Source of the DNA: Cylicocyclus nassatus
Lineage: Eukaryota > Nematoda > Chromadorea > Rhabditida > Strongylidae
Assembly: GCA_958299035.1 (NCBI GenBank)
Contig: CATQJL010000223.1
Span: 2,288,359 to 2,352,358 of the forward strand
DNA length: 64,000 bases
Direction of reading: 5' to 3'
This document shows positions 1 to 12,039 of the stretch, one piece after another. A program made the position numbers and the translations under genes. Position 1 is the stretch's first letter; each line of letters opens with the position of its first letter. The notes below the pieces were generated by a model. It was not told the origin of the DNA, ran no database searches, and saw only the letters and a program-made list of their open reading frames with translations.

Positions 1-1029
1 ATTCTTGAGCCGTTAAATCAAATATTGAAACAAAGCGAAAACTATTTGGAGTTCAGCATGAGGCAATGAAGAAACTGACAAGGAAAGCGTTTTTAGTCGA
101 AGTGGCTTTCCAATCAAGGCCATAAAACTTTGAAGAACATTGCACGCTGGCTCCAAACCTGCCTTCATTATCTTCAGGCGACTCCAAACGCCGAGTTATA
201 CCGTTTGTTGGAGCGAAAAAAGAATGCAAAATTTAAATAAAATCAATTGTTACAATCTTTCCAGCGCTCAGATAAAGCAACGTTAACTACTAACATGTAT
301 GGCAAATATCCATTTCATGAATTTTGTTACCAGATACTGGACCATTTGAGGAAGTTTGTTCTAGTTTTGCGTGCCATTTTTGACCCGAAAAACACGCATA
401 ACTCGGCGTCCGAAGGCGCTTGGCTAATAATGAAATCACTGTGCAATGCTCTCCAAAGCAATATGGGCATCACTAAAAAGACCACTTCGACTAAATACGC
501 TTCCCTTGGGAGCTCTCAGCATGAAGGTTTTTGAGAGAATAGATAGTGTTGGTTTTGCTAGAAATTCGCTATTTATGGTACATGCCAAAGTTGCTTGCTC
601 AGCTTATACTTTGAATGCTAAATTATTCTTCACCAGAATGTGAACTTTCTTCGCATAATCTCGCACTGACGTTACAAAAATAGCAATAACTTAATCACCT
701 CACTTTTCCGAAGCAACTAAATACTGTATGAATATGAACCTTCCTCTCAAGGCTTTGTTAGTCATTCCTTCACTAGAATTTCGTGACAGACAGTCTTTAC
801 ACAACAAAATATTGAGCGACTTATGACAAGTCAAGATTTATAAATTCTACATGAAATGAGCCGCACAAAAAAGTCTAAGCAATTGACATTAGTAAAAAAA
901 TGCAACAGCACGGAAACATTAAACTATTGCGTACTATTGAAAAAGATAATCAATGTCGTGTAGATGTCGAGTCCGTTTAACACAACCACATCAGCATAAG
1001 AATGAATTTTTTCTGCTTCTTTATTACAC
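1..1029. other. No supported gene
   Basis: I see only short open frames (up to about 95 codons) without splice-phase support or recognisable motifs, in AT-rich sequence. It may be intron or intergenic DNA. Confidence 0.4.
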
Positions 1030-1799
1030 CATTGTCCCCGAGGACAGGGTATGCGGTGTTCGTGGTGATTTCCATTTGACGCGATCGGATGCCTCTAGTG
1101 ATGTGAGTTTTATCATTGAAGGTCGTTTCAATTCGTGTTTAACCAACGTTGCTTCGGCCAACCGCGAGCTTTTTATTACTATAGATGTGCCAAGCCGAGT
1201 CCGTCCAAGCTTGGGCGTCGATGATCGTTCAGCAATCCGATGCTTGTTTAAGCCCAAATAATTGAAAGTAGCAGTTTTTATCTATGGCTGTCCGTCGATA
1301 CTGATTGTTCCGTTGGTTTGCCCTCCGCACTCCAGGTACTCAACCTCTCCCACGCTAAGTCGAAGCCTTACTTCTATAGGGACGACCTTCATCTCATAGT
1401 TGCCTCTTCGAGTTCGTGGCTCTTGATCCGCTTGGTAGTTCGACGTCATTCACGTAAAGAGTGTCTACGGGTGCGGCAGTTGAATGTCTCTCGTCACCAT
1501 ATCCACTGAATACGGAAATGAAAACGATCGCCAATCCTGTGCTCCTACTTGAATTGAAAAACTACTGCACAGTGTAGGAGTCTCGTTGTGTGTTATTCGA
1601 TCAGCTTCTTCCATATCTAAAACTGCTAAGTAAATCAAAACTCACTTTTTCTAGTGGCATCCCATCAGTGTAGTACGGCATGGATGGCGTTGACGCATTG
1701 ATTCGGGTTGGCTTCCACGATGTCCCGAATGCGCATGTCAACGACTCTCTCAGGAATCTTCATTGTGTGACATAAGGAGCGCGTCGGTCGGTATGTTAA

Positions 1800-2254
1800 A
1801 GGCAGTGTCCGGTCAAAAACTCGATTTTGGGATCTTGTGCTTACCCGAGCCTATTCGCTACGCTGAATCCGAAAGTGCACATTGAAGAGCGTGAAAACAG
1901 CGAAAAATGGCTCTAGCGGGGGAGGATAATCAGCAAGTGAGCGGGGTCTTCCTCACTGTGAATTCACGCTCTCAGCTTCCGGAGCGGTCTTCTCGATTTC
2001 GCTTGCCATCCTAAGATCGCTACCGGCCAAGTGCGAATGATTGACTTGAAACCGGAAGCGAGAAGATCGCTCCGGAAGCCGAGAGCGTAAATTCACAGTG
2101 AGGAGGACCCCGTCCATCTGCTAATTTCCCTCCTGTGTTAGAGCCGTTTTTCGCCGTTTTCGCGCTCTCCAATATGCATTTTCAGATTCAGCGTAGCAAA
2201 AAGGACCTGGTAAGCACAACATCTCAAAATCGAGTTTTTGCTCGGACACTGCCT
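1800..2254. mobile_element. TTAA-type foldback MITE nested in the LINE
   Basis: The ends are AGGCAGTGTCC and its complement, continuing as inverted arms of about 190 bp with roughly 85% match. TTAA flanks both sides (1796-1799 and 2255-2258). Removing the element rejoins the RT reading of the surrounding minus-strand LINE (WKNKDDILI to YRPTRSLCH), which confirms the boundaries. It codes for no transposase. TTAA duplications are typical of piggyBac-like elements and of the nematode PALTTAA repeats; assignment to either is inference. The element at 58383-58831 shares the AGGCAG start. Confidence 0.85.
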
Positions 2255-2756
2255 TTAACAATTAATATGTCGTCCTTGTTCTTCCACATGGGAACCGTCA
2301 CACTCGTTGGCCGAATTGTAGTACCTTCTCTACGACGACTGCTCAAATAGTGATGTTGAGAAAATCACTTCACTTGTTCCATTGTCTTCCATACTTCAGC
2401 AACTGTTGTTCAGCCCGATGCTATAATATTCCACATCTTCTTCGGTTCCTGCACAAGTTCTGTCTTTTCTTTCTTCACGATCCGAGTATCAGTGGTTGGC
2501 GTTCCTTGCGGAACTGGTGGATGAGGATACTCTTCATTGCATAGGTTTCCATAGTAATGGTTCTATCGCTTGAGTACTGCCTCAGCTTTTGTCAAAAGAT
2601 TGCCCCCTGCGTTTCTTATGTGCATGCGGTGGTCGATGTGTGTTTCGCTCAATGTGGTGCAGCGGCTGGTTTTTATATCTTGTTAGCCCCTGAAGATTCT
2701 TCCAAATCGTCGTAAAGCTTCTTAAGATGTGCCTTCCTTGCCTCGATCACCGCTCA

Positions 2757-3075
2757 CTCAGACAATCGCCGGGGGCAAGCGGGCACCAGAAAAATAGATT
2801 GCTAATCTCTCGCACCCCGCTCGCGGATTTTTTGGAAAGCAATCAGGACTTTTCGGAAGACGCTTGCTGAGTTCTCGATTCCTCAGAGATTCAGCAATAT
2901 ATCTGCAAAAGATAAGAGCGAAAAAAAATTCAACAGGCGGTCTCTCAAAAATCCGCTGACTCAGCAAGCGGTCTTTCGAAAAGTCCTGATTGCTTTCCAA
3001 AAAATCCGCGAGCGCGGTGCGAGAGATCAGCAATCTATTTTTCCGGTGCCCGCCTGCCCCCGGCGATTGTCTGAG
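2757..3075. mobile_element. Foldback MITE nested in the LINE
   Basis: The inverted arms begin CTCAGACAATCGCCGGGGGC, run about 118 bp each (2757-2873 and 2958-3075), and enclose a short AT-rich centre. The LINE linker resumes on both sides. I could not define a clear target duplication, and no coding capacity is present. Confidence 0.75.
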
Positions 3076-3960
3076 CACTTTGCTCTCGAGTTCAGTATTA
3101 ATATCGACGGAAGCCATCCTTTGCATGAGAGTGTTGCCAGTTCCTGTAGGCTTCCCTTTTCTTCTTAATTACCTGTTGATACCGACTCGCCACATTTGTC
3201 AACAAACTGACACCGGTTAGGCGATCCCCACGATCTTCTCTGTTTTCGCATCTGCGAGCCAATCCAATTCCAATGATCTTCATTAAATGGTCTATCAATG
3301 GTCGACAATCCAGACACTTGAATGTTTAACTCGCTGGATCCGATAAGTTCCTACCGCCCTTTGTCGTTGTCTTCTTGGCTCAAAGATGAAAATTTATGTG
3401 CTTAGTTAAAGACACGAGCAAGCGACGTTGTGGCGCAAATGCATGTGTCGCTGTAACTACGAATTCAGTGTTTACCACCACATGCGAATGGCAGCGGCGC
3501 AGCATCAGTAGTCGATTTAAGTTGAGAGCTCTCCATATACGTGATCAGAGGCGATTACCTCTTCCAGAATGGTTTTCCCTCCTCGTTCTTTTGAGCGTAT
3601 ACATTATATTTTCACCGTTTCCATCTTGACATTGTGTGAAGTCGTTATGTGGGTGGCCAACATGTCTCTTAAGATCGCCTCCTGTCGTAGTAAGATCTCT
3701 TTAAGACAGTCTCTTTAAAACATGTTCTTTTCAGCATCGGTGCATCCGGGTCGACGGCTGCAGCACGAGATTTGAAGGGTGATCTAAGACAGCTTACTCT
3801 GCTTCGTCCTTATCGCCATCAGTATGCCCGAAATACACATCTTTTCGGTCACTATCTCACGGAAATATCACTGCACCTGATCGTTACTCCGTGGATGCTG
3901 TTACCCCGGTGCTAAAGACGACAATGTTGATGTGTTTCCTGCCTATCATGTAACTCTGGA

Positions 3961-4382
3961 CTGGACTGCGCTAGTTCGTTTCTATGTTGATGTTCCTAGT
4001 CGAACTTCCTGGGCTCGCTTATTGGCCTGACTGTCCGGAAAGGGTGGGAGAGTGGGAAGGGCAGATAGCCCTCTTTATTCGTGTCACATTAGCAATAGTG
4101 AGGGACGCCCTAACAGCACGTGAAATACTTCAGCATTTGATCCATGTGACACAAGCGATTCTACAATCCTCGCCGTGTCGCTCCACCTGATGGGAAAGTG
4201 TGAAAGTGTCCTCATCGTTTGTCAGGTCCGTTGCCAGTCGTACTGGCAGGATGGGACTTTGCCGGCCACAACAATACTCAATTTGCAACCCCTTGACTAC
4301 TTTGAGACTTCCATGACGCAATATGTAGAGCATTTCAAATCGCGCGATAGGGAACCATAAAAGGATTGTTGTGGAGATAATC
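3961..4382. other. No supported gene
   Basis: Overlapping short open frames occur on both strands, but none has splice support or a recognised motif. An ATAAAAG stretch near 4359 could be a TATA-like element for the gene that starts at 4383. Confidence 0.3.
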
Positions 4383-4830
4383 ATGATTGATGTAAAGCTG
4401 CATTATCTGAGCTCTCACTTGTGCGCAGTGAAGAAGAAAGTATCAGCGGTAAGCAGCGTGAAATCTCCAAGAGTTTTTTTTTACTTACATTCAGAACCCC
4501 AACTATGCCGTTTCGGCTTTGAGGCATTCATTTTTTCTGAGCTCAATGCTACTTTTGCTCATTCTTTTTCAAAAGCCAAAATTGCTGACAATGTTAAAAT
4601 TACAATTGTTAATTTAATGTTGACATTCCTGCTACTTGTAGATTGACAATGTCTTCAGTACTGGAGTTGTTGGAGCTGCTGCAGGCGTAAAGTATCGGAT
4701 GATCAACTATCAGCACAAAGGGAATCACAGCGCACTGATAAATGGAAAGGTTTTTTTTATGTCAGTCAAAAGAAATGCAGATCCAGAGTCGATATTCAAT
4801 GCGGTCAATCGGAACAAATCTCAGAATTGA
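4383..4830 (+). CDS. Small two-exon gene, function unknown
   Basis: Exon 1 is 4383-4448 (ATG, 22 codons) and ends at a GCG|gtaagc donor in phase 0. Exon 2 is 4642-4830, entered from acttgtag| in phase 0 and open for 62 codons to TGA. The spliced product is 84 residues. The second exon begins IDNVFSTGVVGAAAGVKYRM and continues with a basic, polar C-terminus ending NRNKSQN. Neither a signal peptide nor a membrane segment is obvious, and I do not recognise the family. Upstream exons could exist, because the first ATG is chosen only for its position. The good donor, matched phases and protein-like composition favour a real gene. Confidence 0.45.
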
Positions 4831-5237
4831 GCTTATGCTTAGATAATTACAGAATTGTTGCCATATTATTCCGAAAGTGCTGTAAGTTTTAGTGAACAAG
4901 TTGCTGCTGAGATAACAGTTGTATTGTAAAGCAATAATAAATTGCACGCGTCGGCAATTAAAGCTACTCCATTCCCATAAAGGCAGCTTCTGTGCAGTGT
5001 AACACATGTGAAAGCGGTCGTACTTTGAGAGAAAGAAAAAGAGTTATCGTCAATATAGCTTGTCTCAGTCGTGATCCTCGTTTGATTGACACATTTTTCT
5101 TGTCCGCAAATCGCTTACTTACAGCACAGAAAACTGTTTTGAACACTTACGTCTTATGCGTGCTCGTATGTATTTGAATTCTGTCAAATTGCGCATTGAT
5201 ATTGTTTTTTGGATTAATTTCTTTATATTGAAAAGCA

Positions 5238-7309
5238 GACTTTGCCAAAATCAGTAATAATCTACAAAGAATTAGTTGGTATGACGTCTCTGCGAATTAC
5301 GAATCGATTGACGACCTTTATCATCGCTATTGTAGGGTGCTGTATGATATCTTTGCCAAGCATGTCCCTTTCCGGTTTGAACCTTCCCAAACAGTAAATT
5401 ATCCTACCCACATCAGAAACCAGAACAAAAAACTAAACTTTTTGCAAAACTACCGACGCCTTGAATAATCAAATTTATAGAAAGGTATGTAAGGATATCA
5501 GCCATCATATCAAGAAATATTTAGCCAACCACGAAAAACGTCTTTCAAAGCAACAATCAAAAGAGCTCTATAAATATTTTAGATTGAAGACCAAGGGGCA
5601 ACTAAAGCTTAGTTTCTTGACGGGGAATACATGCATTAGTGACAAGGAAAAGGCAGAGTTATTGGGAAAACACTTTTCTGGCTTTTTCACATCAACAAAC
5701 GATTCTGCTGATGTAAGAAGTCCCGCTCATTATACATATTTGCTTGAAATAAGTGAAGGATGCACAGAGTTTTTGTTGAGCCTTACAAATTTCACGAGGT
5801 CCTAACGGATATGACGGGCTTCCACAAATCATTTACCGAAAATGTGCCCGGGCCCTCACCACTCCGTTGTCCTCCATTTTTAATGCTTCTTTTCTACTTG
5901 GCCAGGTGCCACAAATTTGGAAAGATGCGCTGGTTACTGCCATACCCAAATGCGAACGCCTCAGTTTAGTTTCCAATTTCCGCTCAATCAGTATCACGGC
6001 CCTTTCTGGTAAAATCCTCGAGGAAATTGTCAGTGAGAGATTACTTGAGTTTAGATAAGCACAAGATCATACCTTCGGTTCAGCATGGCTTCCTCCGTGG
6101 AGGTTCAACCACGGCATTACTCTGTGATTCGGCCTACTAGATAAATGCTATAAACCATGGTAATTTTGTAGATATCGTCTTTTTTCTCTCCAAGGCCTTT
6201 GATAGAGTAAACCACTCAAAACTACTTTCAAAACTTGAAACATACGGTATTCGTGGGCAATTACTTTCTTGGTTCTCATTCTATTTGTACAACAGAGGGA
6301 TGACAGTGCGCGTTGGGAACAGTTACTCAGAACGATATTGTTGTAACAGTGGTGTACCTCAAGGTGGTATATTTTCTCCACTACTCTTTCTTACGTATAC
6401 AGCAGAACTGCCATTGTTTCCAAAAACTCATCCGGAAATTAGGATCTAAGCTTTTGCAGACGATATCAAAATATACTTCTGTTATGATGATTAGAAACGG
6501 ATGGAGGCGCGCGAAGCAATTTCAAGTTCTAAGCTAAAATGATCCTCTGGTCTAAAAGCTGGGATATACCCGTCAATGCGCTCAAATCAAAGGTCTTGCA
6601 TGTTGGCAACTCTCGGCCCTGCACTTACCAGTGTGATGGCATTAACCTGAAAATCTGTGGCAACGCTAAAGATTTAGGTATCCTTATTGATGATCAGCTT
6701 AGTTTCACACATCATTACGAAGCGATTACCAGAAAAGCTCTATCCGTTTTTTTGTTATACTTAGAAGCACCCATAGCAATGACCCCAACCTTCTTGTCAG
6801 ACTTTATAAAGCTTACGTCTTGCCGCATCTAGAGTATGCTTCTCCAGTGTGGAATCCACACTTGAAGAAAAACATTGAAAACTTGAAAAAGTGCAAAGAA
6901 CTTTTACAAGAATTGTGTGCTACAGATGTTACCCTAATGCTGATTATCCCCAGTCCTTGCCGTCGTATGAGGTAAGGCTTACGCACTGAAGCTAGGGAGC
7001 TTGAAGTACAGACGAATAGGTAACGACCTAATTTTTTGCTTCCGCATCATCAGATTGGAAATCAGATTGAAGCCCAGTAAATACTGGTCTTTTAGACCTT
7101 GTGGAAGTCGATCGGGTGGATTTGGTCTGGGATATAGGAGACTGGGAAACAAAAAACTCTCTCTCGCTTTTAATTCTTTCATATACCGCACCGCAAGGTG
7201 ACTTGAGCGTCTTCCCAGAGAGATAACCTCCTCTAGAACGTCCGCAGAATTCCGCAAAAAATTAGTCAAAATCAATGTTCTGTCGTTTTTAGCAATCTCT
7301 GACGTTTGA
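5238..7309 (+). pseudogene. 5'-truncated LINE reverse transcriptase (CR1/jockey-like)
   Basis: Collinear RT homology runs through this stretch in shifting frames. It starts with a linker (FAKISNNLQRISWYDVSANY...) from 5238. The RT fingers carry SNFRSISITALSGKILEEIV near 5970-6040. Motif A appears as FFLSKAFDRVNH near 6180-6215, motif B as GVPQGGIFSPLLFL near 6350-6395, and motif C as FADDIKIY near 6455-6480. The thumb and tail region includes VLPHLEYASPVWNPHLKKN (6815-6870) and KYRRIGNDLIFCFRIIRLE (7000-7065). The catalytic FADD is still readable, but stops and frameshifts separate the pieces and no endonuclease domain precedes them. It is a dead 5'-truncated copy, unrelated to the minus-strand LINE at 1030-3960. 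Confidence 0.8.
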
Positions 7310-7366
7310 AGTTAGCGCTCTAATACAGCACAATGCTTAACGCTTTTGATTTCCTCTTCTACTATA

Positions 7367-7393
7367 GACAAGTTTGACAAGTTTGACAAGTCT
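7367..7393 (+). repeat. 9-bp tandem repeat after LINE
   Basis: Three copies of GACAAGTTT lie about 60 bp past the end of the LINE coding remnant. Short tandem tails are common at LINE 3' ends, so this may mark that end. Confidence 0.5.
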
Positions 7394-7612
7394 GAAGAGT
7401 TTTGCTAAGTCACTAGATCGTACCTATTTTTTAGCACAACAAACTATACGCTCGCGTCTTCTCGCACGAGTAGCCGTTTGCGTATTCCGAAGGTTGGCGA
7501 GTCTAGGCCTTGACCTTGAGGTCCCCCCTTCCTTCACGCCCAGGGTCCCTGGTGGATTCACGCCTGGGTAAAGTTGACATCGCCTTCGTGTAGATATTAG
7601 CCTTATTCGCGT

Positions 7613-8350
7613 CTAGGGCCCGTATGCACGTACATCCCCGCGGGGAGGGGAGGGATCTGAGAGGGGAAGCGCTATATCTCGCTAGTTTATATGTCTTTCT
7701 TCTTTTTTCTCTAACTTGCTTTTGAAGGTTTTCATACACTGATACCTGCGCATAACGGATGCCAGGTTACTACCATTATAGATTAGATATTCAATACTTT
7801 GTCTGATCCCCTGGGGATCCCCAGGGGATCACCTCACATTTTCAAAGTCATTTATCTTCCTGAAAACTCAATGAAAGTGCTCCAAAATTGTACTGAGGAT
7901 ATACTACAGCACTGCTAAACAAGTTTGTGGTAGAAGTGAGTGAAATTTCAAGATATCAAAATCTTCGATGAACCGCTGCTCGCGAGCCAGGGATTATCGA
8001 AAAAATCGAAATCTTCAGATTCCATATCTTCTGTCGAAAATATGCTCAGCAGTATCGTAGTATATCTTCAGTACATTTTGCAGCGTCTTCATTGAGTTTT
8101 CAGGAAGATAAATAACTTTGAAAATGTGAGGTGATCCCCCGGGGATCTCCAGGGGATCAGACGAAATAGTGATTATCCAATCTTGTATGGCAGTAACCTG
8201 GCATCCGTTATGCGCGGGTATCAGTGTATGAGAAACTTCATAAGCAAGATAGAGAAAGAAAAAGAAAGATATGTAGACTAGCGAGATATGACGCTTCCCC
8301 TCTCAGATCCCCTCCCCTCCCCGCGGGGATGTACGTGCATACGGGCCTAG
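7613..8350. mobile_element. Large foldback (hairpin) element
   Basis: The left arm (7613 to about 7970) and right arm (about 7995 to 8350) are near-complete reverse complements. The outer end reads CTAGGGCCCGTATGCACGTA, followed by the CCCCGCGGGG block, the CTGATACC/GGTATCAG block and a GGGGATCCCCAGGGGATC block. Both ends carry CTAG, which may be a 4-bp target duplication or the element terminus. No transposase is encoded. A transcript could form one continuous hairpin of about 350 bp. Confidence 0.8.
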
Positions 8351-8574
8351 GTTTGGGCGTAGGATCTTGACAAGGAACCCTCGCCTTCCTAAGAAAGAGA
8401 ACGACGTATAGCCCGACGGAAGACGAACTGAAGATCAAAAGCAAATGTTACTATGCATATCTCGTGTTGGGGTTTGTGTTTTTAAGATCTTTGTTTCAAA
8501 AATTTTTGTTCTTTTTACAAGTTTTTTTGGCACACTTTTCGTGTAGACAATAAATAAATAAATATTTTGTGTTG

Positions 8575-8830
8575 TGGGGACGAGTGGCGTGGTGGTATGA
8601 GGCGCCGCTATGACCAGATTCGATCCCCGCCCCCTTGTCAACCAAGCCCCCTACCCTCCGGGGCCGGTAAATTGGTACCAGAATAATCTAGGACGGCTGG
8701 CCCCGCAAGTCACTGTATTACTCTCGCACGCATGCAGTTGCCTCTTCGACTATAAAGTAGTGTGCGTTCGTCGCACGCCCGCAAAGGGTATTGAAGACGC
8801 TGAATCCTTTATCCTTTATTTATTTACCAG
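8575..8830 (+). mobile_element. tRNA-derived SINE-like repeat (tentative)
   Basis: A box-like TGGCGTGGTGG (8585-8595) and B box-like AGATTCGATCC (8616-8626) are spaced as in a tRNA. A GC-rich body follows, then a simple tail of repeated TTTATCC/TTTATT near 8800-8825. This order (tRNA head, unrelated body, simple tail) is that of a SINE. The boxes are imperfect and no target duplication was located. Confidence 0.4.
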
Positions 8831-9986
8831 TGCGTCACCTCTGCTTGGCAGAGGCTCGCACTGGCCCTACTTTATCTATGCCTTACTCTTTCCCGCATAA
8901 TAATTACATTGAAACTCACCGCGCTGGTTAGGCTATTACGAATGATTCGTCAACAACTACTCATTCCTAGAGGTTTTTCGTGTGAGATCGGTATTTTCGC
9001 GTGGATGAAATCTTTCCCAGAAGAACAAATGCAAATTTGAATAGGTTTCTGGAATTTCTATGGCTTCGTAGTCACCACAAGAACAGCAAACATCGTGGGC
9101 TACATCTCTGTGCTAAAATCTTCTCAAATGATCAGGTAAAATCCTGAAAAATTGACCGTTTACACAGCCAATGCTTTTTGGCGCTGTTTTCGTAAATTAG
9201 TAGACTTTTCATCACTTTTTTAGGCTAACGTCTATGGCTTGCACGTCAACTTGTCGAATATATCCATAACTCTGCAAAAAGAAGTACTACGGACCTAAAT
9301 TTGCTGGCCAGAAGCCAAGTGGGTCCGTTTGACGCGCAATTTTTAACGGATCCACTCAACGGATCCGCTCATGTTTTTGCACAGTGAGCTTTCGTGCTGG
9401 TAGCGTGCGCTATGCAAAATTTGGGCTCAGGACGTTGGCTGGAACACGCTCTACGAATTTCGTAACGGACAGACACACACACAGACAAAAAGACGTAAAC
9501 ATCCTTAGCCGCTTATTATAAGTCATGATTTTGTGTGGTAATTGGTGAGGTGTACATGCAAGTGGAGCTCTCATTGTCAGTTTTTTAAAAATTCTTACTG
9601 CTTTTGCAGTTTGAGATAATTAGAAAATTTTATGGTTTTGAAACCAAAGATTACATGGCGAGAAACCATTTTCGGCACCTATATAGTTCTATGAGGTACA
9701 CACTTAGAGTGTGCATACGCAAAACTGATTTTTCAAAGTTCAGGCATGATATAAAATTATATAATGGGAGAAAATGAACCTTCAAACCCCATTTTATCCG
9801 TTCGCGAGAGAAACTGGAAAGGAATCTGCTATCGCTCGCATTATTCAAGATTTTTTTTATCCAACCGCAACCACGAGGAAAAGCCGTGTAATGAAAATAA
9901 TTCAACCCTACTTGAGCTCTCGTCAAAAAAAAGAATCATGTAAAAAGTCCATTTAGAATGGGTTAAATTAGAAATTATTTCCATTA
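8831..9986. other. No supported gene; simple repeat near 9470
   Basis: This stretch holds AT-rich DNA, a short (CA)n tract inside GACAGACACACACACAGAC (about 9466-9485) and GGATCC-rich direct repeats near 9325-9372. I see no coding evidence. Confidence 0.35.
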
Positions 9987-9988
9987 TA

Positions 9989-10800
9989 TTAGGTTGAACA
10001 CTAAGTTTTGCAACTGGTTTCATAACTTCCCTCTTACTCAACATGGCGCACTCAAGTTTTGCCACTGTGTTGGTTATTACGTAAGCTACAAGCGCAGCTG
10101 CTGTCCTACCAAATTCTGACGTCGCAGTGAGGGTTACTGTAGGTGCATGGTATGAAGGGGAAAAATTCAAAGTTTGACGGATTTGGCTGAGACTTGGCAT
10201 AAGGATGTTATCCGACATGCTGATCACGAAAACGATATAGAAATTGCGTGATAAGGGCTTTTTTGTAGGATTACTGTAGGTGTACGTTATGGGGTCTCAC
10301 CCTAAACAAGGAAAAAGGTGTTGATTCAACAAATGAATATGATATCCGCGTTTGGCAGGTCAAATAACCCTACTATGTAAAATCTCGGCGGAATTTGAGC
10401 TTTGGACTCTTTAGTCATTGACGATCGTCCTTATCAGCTCTTGCGTACATCGACTCGTTCGATTTTGTGAGGACGCCAAATCTCGGCATGCCCTGAATTT
10501 TGTTTCTTTCTTACTAAGCTAAAGGAATCAACTTCCAGCAATAATTTGTAGACGAATCCGGATTCCTGCGCATGGTCTAGGCTGCTAAGGGCTTCATTTT
10601 AACTCGAAACCCCCAAAATTCTCAAATTTCACTAGTTTTCGAAAAATGCCTGAAACTTTTCTATTTCGTGTTTAAAATTTAGACAATTTCAGCTCACTTG
10701 TAGCTCACATTGTATTCTACATAATGCCAAAGTTTGAGTGCGCCATGTTGAGTGAGAGTGAAGTTATGAAATCGGTTGCAAAACTTAGTGTTCAACCTAA
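9989..10800. mobile_element. Mariner-type MITE (TTAGGTTGAAC ends)
   Basis: TIRs of about 120 bp begin TTAGGTTGAACACTAAG at 9989 and end with the complement at 10800. TA lies immediately outside on both sides (9987-9988 and 10801-10802). There is no transposase. The TTAGGTTG start and TA duplication are typical of Tc1/mariner-mobilised elements. The element at 51294-52032 starts with the same TTAGGTTGAAC. Confidence 0.85.
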
Positions 10801-10802
10801 TA

Positions 10803-11346
10803 AATGGACTTGAAAGCACTTTTACTTCCTGCAACAAGGTAAGCTAAGACTAACCCCATTTTCGAAATTTTAGTCGATTTTTGAGTTTTTTTTGTGTCTC
10901 CTTGGCCCAGTTGGTTAATAAACGAGCGGAAAAAGTTTTACCTCTTTTGTGAAGCCAAAAAAGTGAAATTTTGCCAAACCTTTTTAGCCATTTCGTAAAA
11001 TTCTATAGGCTATATGCTGAACCTAGTTGTTAAAAGCATATAATTGTATAATACGATTCGTGGACTAAGAGGATTTTTTTAAAAGCTTTCAATAATCAAT
11101 TCTGCATAAGCTCATGTCAACGACCGGTCTTACACCATTCTGCATTTACAGAAACAATTTTTTTATTTCAAAAATCTATGAGACAAAGCGTTAAATGGCG
11201 GATTTATCAAAGGTATACCCAATTTGAAAAGGCGGCTGAAAGTAGCCCTTTCTCTTTGCTATTCAACTCCAAATCTTAAGCGCATATTTATTGATAAAGT
11301 CAACAAATTGTTTACTGTAAATACATGCGATGATGCTGAATCACGT
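10803..11346. other. No supported gene
   Basis: AT-rich DNA downstream of the minus-strand gene that ends at 11347. No exon or repeat structure stood out. Confidence 0.35.
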
Positions 11347-11703
11347 TTACTTAACATCTCGTACACTTTCCTGAGTGAAATCCGTCAAGGAATTGGCGGT
11401 AGGTGCTCGTGGTTTGGCCACAGCGGACTCGTCAATCGTATCAGGATTGTACTGAAAAAGACTTTTGAGTCAGGAATGCCCACTCAGGATATGATTCTTT
11501 GATACTTACACGATCCTCTCTCGAATAATGAATATGACCTTTTGATGTACCGAGCAATCGAGCAAGGAGTCCGTCGAGGAATATGAGCAGCCAAAAGTAG
11601 AAAAACAGTCCCAGACCAGTCTGTAGGTGGAGCACCTGTCTTTTTCAAAACAGTAGGACAAAAGTGAACAACTTACACAAATGGCTGCTATAGGTAAATC
11701 CAT
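11347..11703 (-). CDS. Small single-pass membrane protein, three exons
   Basis: On the minus strand, exon 1 is 11703-11677 (MDLPIAAIC), exon 2 is 11635-11510 and exon 3 is 11451-11347, ending in TAA. The donors are gtaagt in both cases and the acceptors are gacag and tttttcag. The introns are 41 and 58 nt and every junction is phase 0, giving 85 residues. Residues about 15-35 form a strongly hydrophobic segment rich in Leu, Phe and Trp (GLGLFFYFWLLIFLDGLLA), followed by a basic then acidic polar tail without cysteine. It should be a one-span membrane protein. I do not recognise the family. An acceptor-like AG 17 bp before the ATG leaves room for trans-splicing or further upstream exons. The plus-strand open frame at 11224-11502 is its antisense shadow. 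Confidence 0.6.
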
Positions 11704-12039
11704 GCTGAGCTTCTTGAACCTGCCTTTTTAGAATTTTCTAGAAAATGAAACATACTACCATTTTCGATAAAAAACTGACCCATTCCCTGATGTGATTACA
11801 ATGCATAGGGGCTGTAATCGCTCATGGAATAGGGCGGCTTATTTTTCCTTAGTTGTGAAGAGTGACCATCAAAGACTCTACACTTTAGCAATCTTTGAAA
11901 AATTCTTCAACACCAAACTTTCCGCGGCATTTTCAACCTGACCAAAATCAGCTGCAGTGTGGAAAAAAACTCAGCTAGAAGCGAAGCAGATATCAAAAGT
12001 TGGGGCGATTGAAACTCAACTGCTAGAAGGGCTGCGGGG

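Larger units (their letters stand above)
1030..3960 (-). pseudogene. Decayed LINE (endonuclease + reverse transcriptase), minus strand
   Basis: Read on the minus strand, collinear pieces of a nematode non-LTR retrotransposon appear in the right order. The C-terminal endonuclease is near 3700-3400 (a degenerate GDLNGHVG-like GDLKRHVG, then VVTATHAFAPQRRLLV, which matches the usual VPYETVATQHRPLV region). The linker lies at 3240-3090 and 2740-2540 (ends with HPPVP). The RT fingers give TVPMWKNKDDILI, then YRPTRSLCHTMKIPERVVD and IRDIVEANPNQC (2300-1650). The 3' part holds VEYLECGGQTNGTISIDGQ and NYLGL (1350-1230). Many stops and frameshifts show it is dead. Two foldback elements (1800-2254 and 2757-3075) interrupt it, and the coding homology resumes across both. 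The clade is not assigned with certainty. A second fragment of the same family lies at 29217-30180. Confidence 0.75.

Noticed and set aside
9466..9485. Start of a family C element
   Set aside because: The GACAGACACACAC tract resembles the (GACA)n end of family C, but none of the unit sequence follows.
11224..11502. Plus-strand exon of 92 codons
   Set aside because: It is antisense to the three-exon minus-strand gene, whose splice phases all fit.
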